Origin: Cerioporus squamosus
Lineage: Eukaryota > Basidiomycota > Agaricomycetes > Polyporales > Polyporaceae
Assembly: GCA_022592435.1 (NCBI GenBank)
Contig: JABYQS010000079.1
Location: 1-64,000, forward strand
DNA length: 64,000 bases
Reading direction: 5' to 3'
A program made the translations under genes and the position numbers. The notes under the pieces are model-generated. The model saw only the letters and a program-made list of their open reading frames with translations. It was not told the origin of the DNA and did not search any database. Within the stretch, counting starts at the first letter, position 1. The number at the start of each line of letters is the position of its first letter. Below are positions 1 through 11,331 of this stretch, one piece after another.

Positions 1-950
1 CCAACTAGCTTGGACTTGTGCCGGAGAGCGGGACGGAGAAGCATAGGTGAGAGGGCGGAGGGTAGTATCTAGAACGCCGGTGCTGAGGTGGCCCAGGTTC
101 TAGAAGCGCACCAATGTGAAGAGATGTCTTGAGTGGTCCAAGCTCCGGCGGCGTAAAACGCGGCACTCGACAGCGAGCGGACATTCGGGGCGCCGTAGAG
201 GACAAAGCAGGACGAGTGGCGTATCGCCATGTGCCGTTACGATGTCGGAGTGGTTCATCGCAGCGGCGTCCTTTGTCTTCGAGACAGGTGATAAGATATA
301 GTTCAACAAGGTGCAACAGCCTAGCAGTGGGGGAGCGAGACGCATGAGACCAGATGAGACCGCTACCAGGGAGTCGACAGACCATAAGTCGCGCCTCTGA
401 CACGCCACGATTACAACACGACAGAGAACTTGACTTGAGGAGTGTCATCTTCAATGGTGTACCGATGAAGTTCCTCAACTATAAACACCGGTGACTGTCC
501 AGCAGTAACTCTTCCGATTGAGGGCATCCGGATAGATGTATGGACCCTCAGAGCCTGGCTGTATTTGAAAGCATGAACACGTTCCGCCGACGGCGGCTTG
601 TTGGGGAGAGCCTCAACCTTCAACCTTCAACCTTCAACGGACGGGTCGAGCACATGAATTGACGGCACTGACCAGTCCCAAACTCGTCCGAGAGCAACGT
701 CAGTGAGTTCAGATGAAGTGGGATCTGGAGGCAGGTCGAGGGCGGTTGAAGGCAAGTAAAGTAAGCACGGTAAGAAGTTCGCGTGGCAAAGTAAGAAGGG
801 CGGCTAAGCTGATAAGCACGTGGTCGAGATCCCTATGCGCGATCAATCAAACTCAGCCAAAATTTTGGAAAGGCAAGAGTGGGCGCTTGCAAAGTATTCC
901 TCCTTCTCCTCCTACCCTTTCCTCGTCCCCCGTTCCTCATCCCCGCAGTT
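1..950. other. Upstream flank with no supportable gene
   Basis: No open frame here shows family motifs or intron-bounded coding character. A short tandem repeat of a CAACCTT-like unit (about three copies) lies near 610-637. A pyrimidine-rich tract at about 898-946, just before the karyopherin start codon, is the kind of CT-rich leader common at fungal transcription starts and probably belongs to that gene's promoter or 5' leader. Confidence 0.5.
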
Positions 951-3900
951 ATGGATGTGCGTGTCTACTCGTTGCAAACGAAGGAAATGTGCACTAATCT
1001 TGAGATTGTAGCCGGCTTTCGTGCAGAACTTGCACGCTCTCCTCGTCCAATTCACCTCGAACGATACCGTGCAGCTGAAGCAGGTGAGCGATCTCCTCGG
1101 TCGATCTGCGTTTTATACGCGTTCCTCACTTCGGTTTGCGTTTCAGGCAACGACCACCCTCAACCGGGAGTTCTACAAGAACGCACAATGCATTCCGGCC
1201 CTCGCGAGCATCGTTGCTAGTTCTCCGGAGCAGGCGGTGAGTTTCTTCGACCTCTTCTGTTTCGACATTGTCCTCGGTTCTCCCACCTTGCCCTCGTTAT
1301 CTTCCCAATTTGTTTCCGATGCGTTCACTTGCGCACCGTGTTTCGACTACGCGTCGAACCGCGGAGGGCATCATATCCCCCGTGCACAAGATCCCCGCCC
1401 ATCGCCCAGATCGCGCGTGGTTAGGAAACCCTACGCCCTCCGCACCGATATAGAGTGAATCTATATCTATGTCACAGTGCGTACACCTGGGTCCGTGTAT
1501 GTGTTCTCGAAACGTCCTGCGGGATGGCCAAGGCTCCCTCGGGGTACTCCGGGGTGCTTGTGGCGGACTCTGCACTGCGAGTGGTAGCAGTTCATCATGC
1601 ATGCATGTGAACAGGAGGCGAACTAGTGCCCCATGTACTCGCACATGCGATAGGTCTGGTTCAGGCAGAATGATGCTGACTGATAATCTCTTCAGGTTCG
1701 CCAACTGGCCGCCGTAGAACTTCGGAAACGCATCTCTCAAAACAGCGGAGACATGTGGCTTCAGGTGGAGGCCGACCAGCGCGAGCAGATCAAGAACAAG
1801 CTCCCCGAGATCGTCCTTTCCGAGTCCAAGTAAGTTGATCTGTTGCACAGGAGACCACGGTCGTTGATAACCTCTTCCAGCAACCTTGTACGGCATTCGA
1901 CGGCGCGTGTTATTGCCGCCATCGCTTCTATCGAGATCCCACTCGACCACTGGCCGAGCCTTCTTCCCTTCCTCCAGCAGACTTGCGTGTCTCCGCAGGC
2001 TGCGCACCGCGAAGTCGGCATTTACATTCTCTTCACCGTGCTGGAGTCCATCGTCGAGGGCTTCGAGACCCACCTTCAGAGCTTCTTCAAGCTCTTCGGA
2101 GACCTCCTCAACGACCCCGAGAGCGCCGATGTCCGGGTAACCACCGTTCGGTATGTGCTGAACGTCTTGTTGGTTGCTTCATGTCTAACCATGGCTATGC
2201 AGCGCTCTCGGTGTGATTGCGCAGTACATCGACTCCGACGACAAGGCGAATATCGTAAGTGCCAGGCTGCATCGCGCGTTCGAAGTCAGCTCACGGTCCC
2301 GCAGAAAGCCTTCCAAAATCTCCTGCCATCGATAATGAACGTCATCGGCCAGTCGATTGAGGGCGGCAACGAGACGGCCGCTCGCCAGCTCTTCGATGTC
2401 CTCGAGACGCTCCTCATTCTGGAGGTCCCGCTTCTTAGCCAATACATCCCTCAGCTGGCCGAGTTTCTGCTCCGTTACGGCGCCAACCGCAACTACGACC
2501 CTGAGCTGCGTACGCTCGCCCTCAACGCGCTCAACTGGACGGTCCAGTACAAAAAGTCAAAGGTCCAGTCGCACGGACTTGCCCCTGCCATCCTCGAAGG
2601 CCTCATGCCCATCGCGACTGAGGAGGAGCCTGAGGATATCGATGATGATTCACCGTCGCGGTCCGCTCTGCGCATTATCGACTGCCTTGCGACGAACCTG
2701 CCGCCCACGCAGGTCTTCCCCGCTCTCCGCCAGCTCATCCAACAGTACTTCTCGTCTGCGGATCCCGCTCAGCGTCGCGGTGCGATGCTCGCTCTCGGCG
2801 TCTCCGTCGAGGGTTGCAGCGAGTACATGACGCCGCTCATGAACCAGGTGTGGCCCATCATCCAGTCTGCCCTCCAGGACAGCGACGGCACGGTGCGCCG
2901 GGCTGGCTGCATCGCCGTCAGCTGCCTGTGCGAGTGGCTCGAGGAGGAGTGCGCTGCTAAGCACGCTGTGCTTGTTCCGACCATGATGCAGCTTGTCAAC
3001 GACCCCGTGACGCAGCGCTCTGCTTGCACTGCTCTCGACGCGTTGCTCGAGATTATGCAGGACGTGATCGACCAGTACCTGAACCTCATCATGGAGCGCC
3101 TCGTTGGCCTCCTCGACACCGCACCGATCTCCGTTAAGTCGGTTGTCATCGGTGCCATTGGGAGCGCCGCGCACGCGTCGAAGGAGAAGTTCCTGCCGTA
3201 CTTCCAGCCCACGATGGAGCGCTTCAAGCACTTCCTCGTCCTCACCCAGCCTGGCGAGGAGCAGGAGCTCCGTGGCATCACTATGGATGCGGTCGGCACG
3301 TTCGCTGAGGCCGTCGGCAAGGACGCGTTCCGCCCCTACTTCAACGACATGATGGGTCAGGCGTTCAACGGCATCGAGCTTGGTGGTGCTCGCCTGAAGG
3401 AGTGCAGCTTCCTTTTCTTCGGGGTCATGGCTCGTGTTTTCGGCGACGAGTTCGCGCCCTACCTTCCCCAAGTCGTCCCTGCGCTCGTTGCGAGCTGCAA
3501 GCAGCTTGATCACGGTGAGGAGGACCGTCTGACGAGTAAGCATCGTTCACTCGCACAGGCTTGCCTCATCTAACATCACTCTTCACAGTCAGCGACCCGA
3601 AGACAGCTGCCGACTTTGCGTCTGGTCTGACCCCCTCCAACGCCATCAACGTCACGGACGACTCGGAGAACATGGACGACGAGGAGGTCAACATTGACGA
3701 CCTGCTCGACGTCAGCAGCGGCATCTACATTGAGAAGGAGATCGCTGCGGACACCATCGGCACGATTTTCGCTGCCACGAAGAGCCACTTCCTGCCCTTC
3801 GTCGAGCAGTGCACGCTCGAGCTCTTGGGTCTCCTCAACCACTTCTACGAGGGCATCCGTAAGAGCGCCACGGACTCGCTGCTCGAGATCATCCGCACGT

Positions 3901-5331
3901 TTTACGAGCTCAGCGAGCCCGCTGAGTGGCAGCCCGGCTACGCGGTAGGTTTCAAGTCAAGGCATGAACGTTACTCTTGTGTTGCTGACTTGAGTTGCTT
4001 CAGAACGCTGCGCCTCTCGACCCTCGTGTCAAGGAGCTCGTCAACCACGTCATTCCCCAGCTTATCGACATGTACGAGACCGAGGACAACAAGTACGTGT
4101 CATCGTTTCCTCCCTTTCGGGCCGCGTATCCTTCGCGCGGCTCAGGCAAGATGAAAGATTAACTCAGCTCACTTCGATGCCCGACGGGCACATGAGACGT
4201 TAAATATAGATTTCTGTTCCCTGACCTTTCGCTTCCAAGTCGAGTATCGAACTTGTTGCTGACTGTCTTCTGTCATGCAGGAAGGTCGTGTCGAGCCTCT
4301 GCGTCGGTCTTGCCGAGACGATCAACAAGCTTGGCCCCGCGTTCCTTGAGAACCGTAAGTGTAATCATTTGTGCGTGATATATCAGATACTGAACAGTTA
4401 TCACAGGTGCGGACGCCTTCGCGAACATTGCTGTCCAGGTTCTTGAGCAGAAGGCGACCTGCCAGCAGGACCCTGATCAGGACGAGGCGGACGAAGTTCC
4501 TGAGGACTCTGCGGAGTACGACTCCATCCTCATCTCCTCCGCTGGTGACCTTGTCGCTGCTCTCGCCACTGCTCTTGGTGCCGACTTTGCGTCTGGCTAC
4601 GAGAAGTTCGCTCCTCTCATCATGAAGTACTACGTGAGTCTACCTCCAAATACTCGCTCCGGCTGCTCGTTGATATGTTTCGTCTATAGAAAAAGAACCG
4701 GTCCCTCAGCGATCGCTCTTCTGCCATCGGTACTCTCTCCGAGATCATCGGCGGCATGAAGAACGCGATCACGCCTTGGACGCAGCAGCTCATGGACCTC
4801 TTCTACAACGCCTTGAGCGACGATGAGCCCGAAGTGCAGTGCAATGCTGCCTTCGCATCTGGTCTGCTCATCGAGCACTCCGATGTTGACCTCTCGCCCC
4901 AGTACCTCCAGATCCTCGCTGCGCTCCGGCCAATGTTCGTCGTCGCGCCCGATGCACCCTCTGCCAAGTTCAACGCGCGCGATAACGCCGTCGGCGCCGT
5001 CGCACGGATGCTCGTCAAGAACACCGCTGCGATCCCTCTTGACCAGGTGCTGCCTGTCTTCATCGACGCGCTGCCGCTGCGGAACGACTACCTCGAGAAC
5101 CGTCCCGTCTTCCGCGCGATCTTCCACCTGTTCAAGACGCAGCCCGCTGTCCTCCACCCGTACATCGACAAGCTCCTGCACGTGTTCGCGTTCGTGCTCG
5201 ACCCCACCGGCCCTGACCAGGTCGGCGACGAGATCCGCGCGGAGCTCATCGCGCTCATCGGCCTGCTGAACCGCGAGGAGCCTGCGAAGGTGCAGGCGGC
5301 GGGCCTCACGGCGTTCGTTCCTGGGCAGTAG
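951..5331 (+). CDS. KAP123: Importin-beta family karyopherin, Kap123/importin-4 type
   Basis: Nuclear import receptor that carries ribosomal proteins and histones through the nuclear pore in a RanGTP-controlled cycle; the role is inferred from the family. I reconstruct 12 exons: 951-956, 1012-1083, 1147-1236, 1696-1829, 1881-2150, 2203-2254, 2305-3535, 3589-3944, 4004-4092, 4281-4354, 4407-4633 and 4690-5331. They join in frame to 1080 residues, close to the roughly 1110 of yeast Kap123. The N-terminus is of the family type (VQNLHALLVQFTSNDTVQL, then an LNREFYKN segment) and is followed by continuous HEAT-like helical repeats. An acidic stretch near residues 640-660 (DDEEVNIDD) fits the acidic loop of the family. 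The start was chosen because a two-codon exon (Met-Asp) with a GTGCGT donor splices in frame onto the conserved N-terminus. Intron 3 is unusually long at 459 bases. Family assignment is strong; the exact orthologue is a little less certain. Confidence 0.9.
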
Positions 5332-5933
5332 ATGTGTGCACGAGTCGAGAGAAGGTCAATCGGAAGAAGGATTATATCATGTGTTTCATAGTCTCCCTAG
5401 TATCCCATCTTTGTTCCAGTTTGTCGTGCAGCGCTATCCATCCCATCCCATCCCATTCCCTCTCATCGTGTCTTCGCTCTACCCTTACGACCTTGACCCA
5501 CGATCCCGCAGTACCTAGATACTTGGTGCTGGTACTGTACGCCCCTCATTCAATACTGATGCATCTAGAATATGTTGGTTTCTCTTTCCCGTCTCCCTAC
5601 CCCCGCATCGTGCACGGTCGATCGGATACCCGTGGTCGTTCCCGTTCAACATAGTAGCTAATGGTTTGTATCCGAGAATCAGAAGTTTGTCTTTGTATCT
5701 TTGTATCTTTCTGGGGCCATCAAAGGTGTCTTTGTGTCTCCGACTGTCTCTGGACTATCGTATGAGCGCTCGACGGCAGTGGCTCAGCGTGAACATCTTC
5801 GTTTCACACCTCCACGAACCCACAACACTATCGACCCTCAAGCTCAAGCTAGTTACAGGTACGCCCATGGAACCTACATAGTGACATCGCAATGCATGAC
5901 TAGTACTGACATCGGGCAATATACTTACTAGCA

Positions 5934-7290
5934 ATGCCACCCCGGCGGGCTCGGACTCGGACGGGCAAGCCTCACCCCGGGGCTTCGGTCCACTTCGACA
6001 TCCATCGCATAGATGACCATACGGTTGTATACGAACACATGGGAGAATACGTCAGCATCAAGCAAAACTGCTGTTTTCCGTATAACGCGCAGCCCGACAT
6101 GCAAGAGTTGATGCGCGAGTGTTCTCGTTACTTGACCGCCCATCCGTCCAAGCAAGTCGGAGAGCGATTCGAGCGCGACAGAGATCCCGACTCCATCCTC
6201 GAGCTCGGCTTCCGGTGTGTGCCTTGCGTCTTCCTCCGCGATGGACTTCGATCCGACTTGCTGACGTTGTTCTCTTTGTAGTTACTTGAGTGGCTGTGGC
6301 GTCAAGAAGAAGTCCCTCCAGGGCGCGCTTTACATGTTCGACATGCTCACGGACGACTTCGCCTCGGGCCCGGACTACGTAGGCGACAGAGCGCCAGCAG
6401 AGATATGCGCGCAGGCCCATTCCGCCGCCGCCCAGGCGTACTGGGACGAGTGGTGTCTGGACACAGACGAGGCGCGCGCCGAAGATCACGCAGAGCTCCA
6501 TCGCTTCGGGCGGCCGTTCAACCCTGACGGCGAATCGCCCTACGCCCCGCTCATCTTCGCTGCGGTGCACGCCTCGCACAGCGTTCAGCTCGGACTCGTC
6601 AGCCCCGCCGTCCTTTGGGTTGGGTTTGGCGTCAAGGACGTCGTGGAGCGTATCCAGGGCACCGATGTCCAGGTCACCAGCACTGGGGAGGAGGTCGACT
6701 GGGATGGCGAGTTCAACCCGCTCTGGGATGTGCTGAAGATGCGGGAAAACGAGATCATTGCGGAGGAACGGCGCCGACGCGCGAAGGCGGCGAAGAACCC
6801 GCGCGCGTATGTGTGCGGGGCGGAGGGCTGCAACGTGCAAGGTCTGCACAAGGCGGCGCTCAAGGCGTGCGGAGGGAGCTGCCCTGTCGACCTCAAGCCG
6901 CATTACTGCAGCAAGGAGTGCCAGAAGCGGGTGCGTCCGCCTTGCGCCCGGTCATCCTGATGGTGATGCTTACATGGTTGTGTGCAGGATTGGCCGAGAC
7001 ACAAGGCGGTATGCAAGCCTGGACGGCACGGCAAAGCGCGTATCATCAACGACGAACAGAAGAACGCGCAATTTCTGAACGAAATCTTGCGCCGTCGCGA
7101 CGAACCTGGCCAGGACTTGGGCGGCGAGTGGATTGAGGGCCCGACATACGTAGGCCCTGAGCATGCCATCGAGGTTTCGGGCAGCAGACCTGGCGAGACG
7201 ATCAGGCTCGTCTCGAGCACACTGCAGCCGACGGAGCTTCGCAAATTCCGTCAGGAAATTAGAGAGGTCAAGGCGACGCACTCGGCATGA
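5934..7290 (+). CDS. MYND-type zinc-finger protein
   Basis: Three exons (5934-6214, 6282-6930, 6988-7290) join in frame to 410 residues. The MYND zinc finger is near residues 295-345: CGAEGC, then a CGGSC knuckle, then HYCSKECQKR joined across the second intron to DWPRHKAVC. This supplies the Cys/His ligands of a two-zinc MYND fold, which usually mediates protein-protein contacts. The N-terminal 290 residues have no domain I can name, but include a short segment typical of Sel1/TPR-like helices (YLSGCGVKKK followed by ALYMFD). MYND proteins of this shape are abundant in mushroom genomes and mostly uncharacterised. No signal peptide or membrane segment is visible. It lies about 600 bases after the karyopherin and about 420 bases before the acyltransferase, all on the same strand but as separate transcription units. 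I see nothing in the gap 7291-7708. Confidence 0.85.
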
Positions 7291-7708
7291 AAAAGGGTAT
7301 GGTACCACGGAACTGACATACGTCTATGTATCCAGACTATTGAATGGTGTCTCGACATGTTCTCATGGCTCTGCGATCTTCGCGGCGGCATCTCGAGCGG
7401 TGCACTGACAAGGCTCTCGTTCCTCACAAACGAGCTCAAGCATGCCGCAAACTCGCTGACCATCTTCAGACCGTGTGGTGTTGGCAACACTACTGAAAAC
7501 TGAAAGCAGTAAGTAGTCGGCAGTGTGCTGGGTCCGAGAGACTCGGAGAACCATCGCGGCTGCCACGAGGAGGACATATCACATGCAAGCGCCCGGGGAC
7601 TAGAAAAGAAGAGGGTGCGAGCGGCTGTGCAACGCCAGTGACGTCTGCCCTCGACGCGTCTGCCCCGTCTCATTTCGCTCTTGATCCCGACCCACGACCA
7701 TCTCCGCC

Positions 7709-9947
7709 ATGCAGGCCGCGCACAAACGCGCGCTCGTCAACGGACATGCGGCTACACCAGACACGCCCGCGTCGTACTACTATGGCGAGGATGCTGCCAT
7801 GCAGCCGCCAGCGCCTGAAGACGTCGTGGAGAAGCTGAAGCGTGTCGGCACCATCGGCGAGGCTGCTCATCGCATCGCGGACTTGGTCGCCCGTGAGGCC
7901 ACAGAACGCAAGCAGATGATTGGAGGCATAGACAACTTCTGGTTGATGCTGCAAGACACGACAGACTTCAACCCGGTGTGTCTGGTGGTGTCGTGTATGA
8001 TTTGTCGCTAACTTGTTCCATCCAGGCATGCACATCAGTCTTTATCATGCGGGACCAGATAACAGTCGAAAAGATGGCTGAGGTGCGTGCTGAGATGTTC
8101 AGCGGACTTCCCTTGATTTGACGCGTCTTCAGCAATGTACCCGACAAGCCGAAAAGTTTCCTAGATACCGACAGAAACTCGAGTCGGTGGGACGACTTCT
8201 GCACGGCGCAGTCTTCGTAGACGACCCCGACTTCAACGTAATGAACCACATCCACGTCCGTAGGCTCCCGGAGCCTGCTGGTAAAAAGGAGCTAGATGCA
8301 CTGGTAGGTCGGACCGTCTAGCCGCCACATGAAACATATCTGACGGGCTATTGTCACACAGGTAGGAGAACTCATCGCTCAAGAGTGGGATCTATCGAGA
8401 CCACTATGGGACACTGTGATTGTCGAGAACTACCGCGATGAGAATGGCGTTTGCGCGGTGATCGCCAGGGGGTAAGCGAGCTGGCCGCGGACGTGTACGA
8501 CTGCTGACGTACTTTTGCAGTCACCACACACTCTCCGACGGACAAGGCTTTGTTATCAGCCAACTATTCCTGACTTCATACTACGACGACCTCGCGCAGA
8601 TGATGGATGGTGCGGCGGACAAACTCCACAAGGCTAAGCGTGGTCAGCTCCTGCCCTCCGAGTACAGCAAATCGCTCAAAGCACTTGACCCTTACTCCAC
8701 CGACCACCCAGCGTCTCCGCTCCTTCATGTCTTCTTGGCTCTACTCTTCTGGTTCACGAATCTCTTCCAAACGTTCGCCTCCCTCTTCTTGAGCACGTAT
8801 CAGGCGATTCGAATGGTCTCTACTGTGCTCCTCACGTTCTGGCGTGTGGAGATGGTCACTGCAGATCAGTCCCGTGAACGGACGCCACACCGAGAGTTCT
8901 CCAGTTCGAAGTCGTTCAGCTTGCAGGACGTGAAACTCTGCCAGCAGGCATTTTCTGGACCCAGGCCTGGCTATGCTGTGGCGGGCGTACCGAAGGACCA
9001 GCGTCGGAACGTCAGGAGCAAAGTTGGACATGTCACGTTGAACGACGTCGTCTGCGCTATCATGGCCGATGTTCTCGGGAACATCGTCGCATCGAAGCCA
9101 GCGCCGACGACCACTTGGGGTAAGATCCGACGCACGGCGAACAAGATCCTCCCCACGCCCGTGGGCTTCTTCATGTAGGTGACGTCGAATTCTTTTTGGA
9201 CGCGCCCAAGTTGAGTCCTCTCGTTACAGCCCCATCAGTATCCGCCAGCCCGGCGACTGGTCCATGCGTAACCTCTCCACTGCCTCCAACGTCTATTTGA
9301 AGCCTGCCCGCACACTTAGCAGCGACATCTCCATCCGCGAGATCCACGAGCACATACATCAATGCCGCCGCGAGCTGTCGCTCTTTAAGCACAGCGGGTG
9401 GCCCAAGTTCTGCTTCCACGTGTTGCAGCTCACCGGCCAGGCCCCGATCTTGTTCCCGTTGTCGTGGTTCCCGAAGTCGAAGGAGCACAATCCGCTGGTG
9501 AAGGCGATGAGGAGGTTCGTGGTGAAACCCATCGCAGACGCGTGTCTGCAATCATGTGAGTACCACTTCTGCAGAATAGCGTTGCGCGAGACCATATCGT
9601 TAACGCTGAATTTCCAGTCGCTGCGATCCTGACAAAGTACGAGTGCCGCTCGTTTCATTCACCATGTGTCAACATTCTGACCGTTTCTTAGCATTCCCGG
9701 CCCATCGAAGAAGCCTATCACCATGCACGACGTCGAGGTAGCGAAGTGGACCGCTATCCCACCCCAGGCGGGTGCGGGCACCATCGGCATCGGCATCATG
9801 TCGTACGCGGGTGGGATCTCCATCGGAGTTTCCGCCGATCACGTCCCTGGATCGGAGGGCGCCGCGCGCAGGGTGTGCGAGGACTTCGAGCGGCGCTTCG
9901 AGCTGTACGTCGCGCGGGCGAAGGAGGTGCTCGACCACCAGGACTAG
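7709..9947 (+). CDS. WSD1-like wax ester synthase/diacylglycerol acyltransferase family protein
   Basis: Predicted O-acyltransferase of the condensation-domain-like superfamily, which transfers acyl groups from acyl-CoA to long-chain alcohols or diacylglycerol. Eight exons (7709-7975, 8026-8082, 8133-8303, 8362-8471, 8521-9174, 9230-9555, 9618-9636, 9692-9947) join to 619 residues. The catalytic motif HHTLSDG (HHxxxDG) sits at the start of exon 5, near residue 203. The C-terminal half carries the TLNDVVCAIMADVLG and ISIGVSADH blocks characteristic of the WSD1 C-terminal domain. Two hydrophobic stretches follow the catalytic motif (about 8720-8850), suggesting endoplasmic reticulum or lipid-droplet membrane association. 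Exon 7 is only 19 bases. Residues needed for the family reaction are present; the real substrate cannot be read from sequence. Confidence 0.82.
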
Positions 9948-11331
9948 AGCGCCGAGGTCGAGGTTGACGGTGCGAAACATAGAAGCATGGCGACGATCTG
10001 CATCCACTCTGTCTAGAACGTATTCTACTCACTCTTTGTGTCAGCTGTTGTAGGGATCGGACAACCCGCATACCGCTCCTTGGTCTATAATTGTATACCA
10101 GCTGTACCGCGTAATACCACTCTGTACGCCATAGTCTCCGGCAAGTCGGACGACCTGGTTCAAGGCTGATATACGACATGCGGACGGCGGTCGGGAAGGT
10201 GAGTGTCTGTTCTTTTTCTGTCTGCGCCTACCCTTTGGCAGACGGCCGCCGTGACATTCTCCATCAAGGCCATTGACAGACCTGGTATGTGAGCATGACT
10301 GAGCTGCAAGGCTATGTGGGTCGGCTGGTTGGTCATCTAGTGGGATGGACAGCGGCGAGACCTGATCGCTTTCATGATCCTTGTCGTCTGGCTGACCGCG
10401 GTGTCTGGGAGGCAGCTATGAGTACAGCACTCAGCTCTGACCTTCACATATTAAGTCGTTCCTCAGGTATGGGAGCTGCGAAGCCGTTGTCCCACACTGA
10501 ACGTGGAACCTCGGTGCTTATGCGCTGACCATGCAACTACTTCATGCAGGGCACAACATACACGGTGGTCCATGCATAGACCCGGTCGGCGAAGAGCTCG
10601 TGGATTTCGGCCCCCTTGTTGAAATATCGTGCAACAAACTTGCACCGCTGCATGTCCTCCAGGATACGCCGGAGATATTCCTAGCCATGGCCGGCTGGAG
10701 GAGCGCCGGAGGGTGCCGCCAAAATGCCTCGATAGACTTTATAAAGATGGTGCGTTCGCGCGATCCACGGTCTTCGGATGCAGACGTACGTAAAGGACAG
10801 GCGGGACGGAGATGCCGCATCGCACTTGTGGGTACATTGTGTGGTTTCAGGTGCTATATTCGGAGGAGGGGGCGTCTCGGGCAGCGCCGTCGTGAGCAGC
10901 TCAGTGGCTTGGTTAGTGAGTGATCTATATACGTGAGTTTTCCAATGATGTATCTCTGGTCTTTGGGTACTCACATCTGCCTTGCTTCCAAGTAGGATTG
11001 AAGCGCGGGCTTCAGCAGCAAGGAGTACTGAGTACGCTTGCTGCGAATCCACGGGCTTGTGAGGCCGCCACAGCAATGAGCCAGGTACGTCGAGTTCCGC
11101 AGGCAGTAGATCACATAGTCTCCTGTAGGTCTTGTGCGACAGCGCTGGATGACTCGATTGGCCCTAGACTAGCAGCAGACGCCTCCTGCGGCCCCCGGTG
11201 TGCAAGGACGCTGGCGAGATCGATATTTTGGTCGACCGCAAGCAGGTATATAGGCCAGGGAGGTAGAGAGGGGACTCTTCACCTCTGAGGTACCACCCAC
11301 AACAGCTCTCCAACCAGCCGCATCGTCTACT
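9948..11331. other. Intergenic region before the laccase
   Basis: About 1.4 kb without a supportable gene. Small open frames in this stretch lack splice-consistent extension and family motifs. The right end must contain the laccase promoter, including the TATA box listed separately. Confidence 0.5.
11247..11252 (+). promoter_or_regulatory. TATA box of the laccase gene
   Basis: TATATA lies 80 bases upstream of the laccase start codon, a usual distance for inducible fungal secreted-enzyme genes. Position and sequence are seen directly; function is inferred. Confidence 0.55.

Noticed and set aside
2650..3543. Minus-strand open frame of 297 codons inside the karyopherin gene
   Set aside because: It is the antisense shadow of a GC-rich, codon-biased exon; it has no motifs and lies wholly within a clearly coding plus-strand exon.
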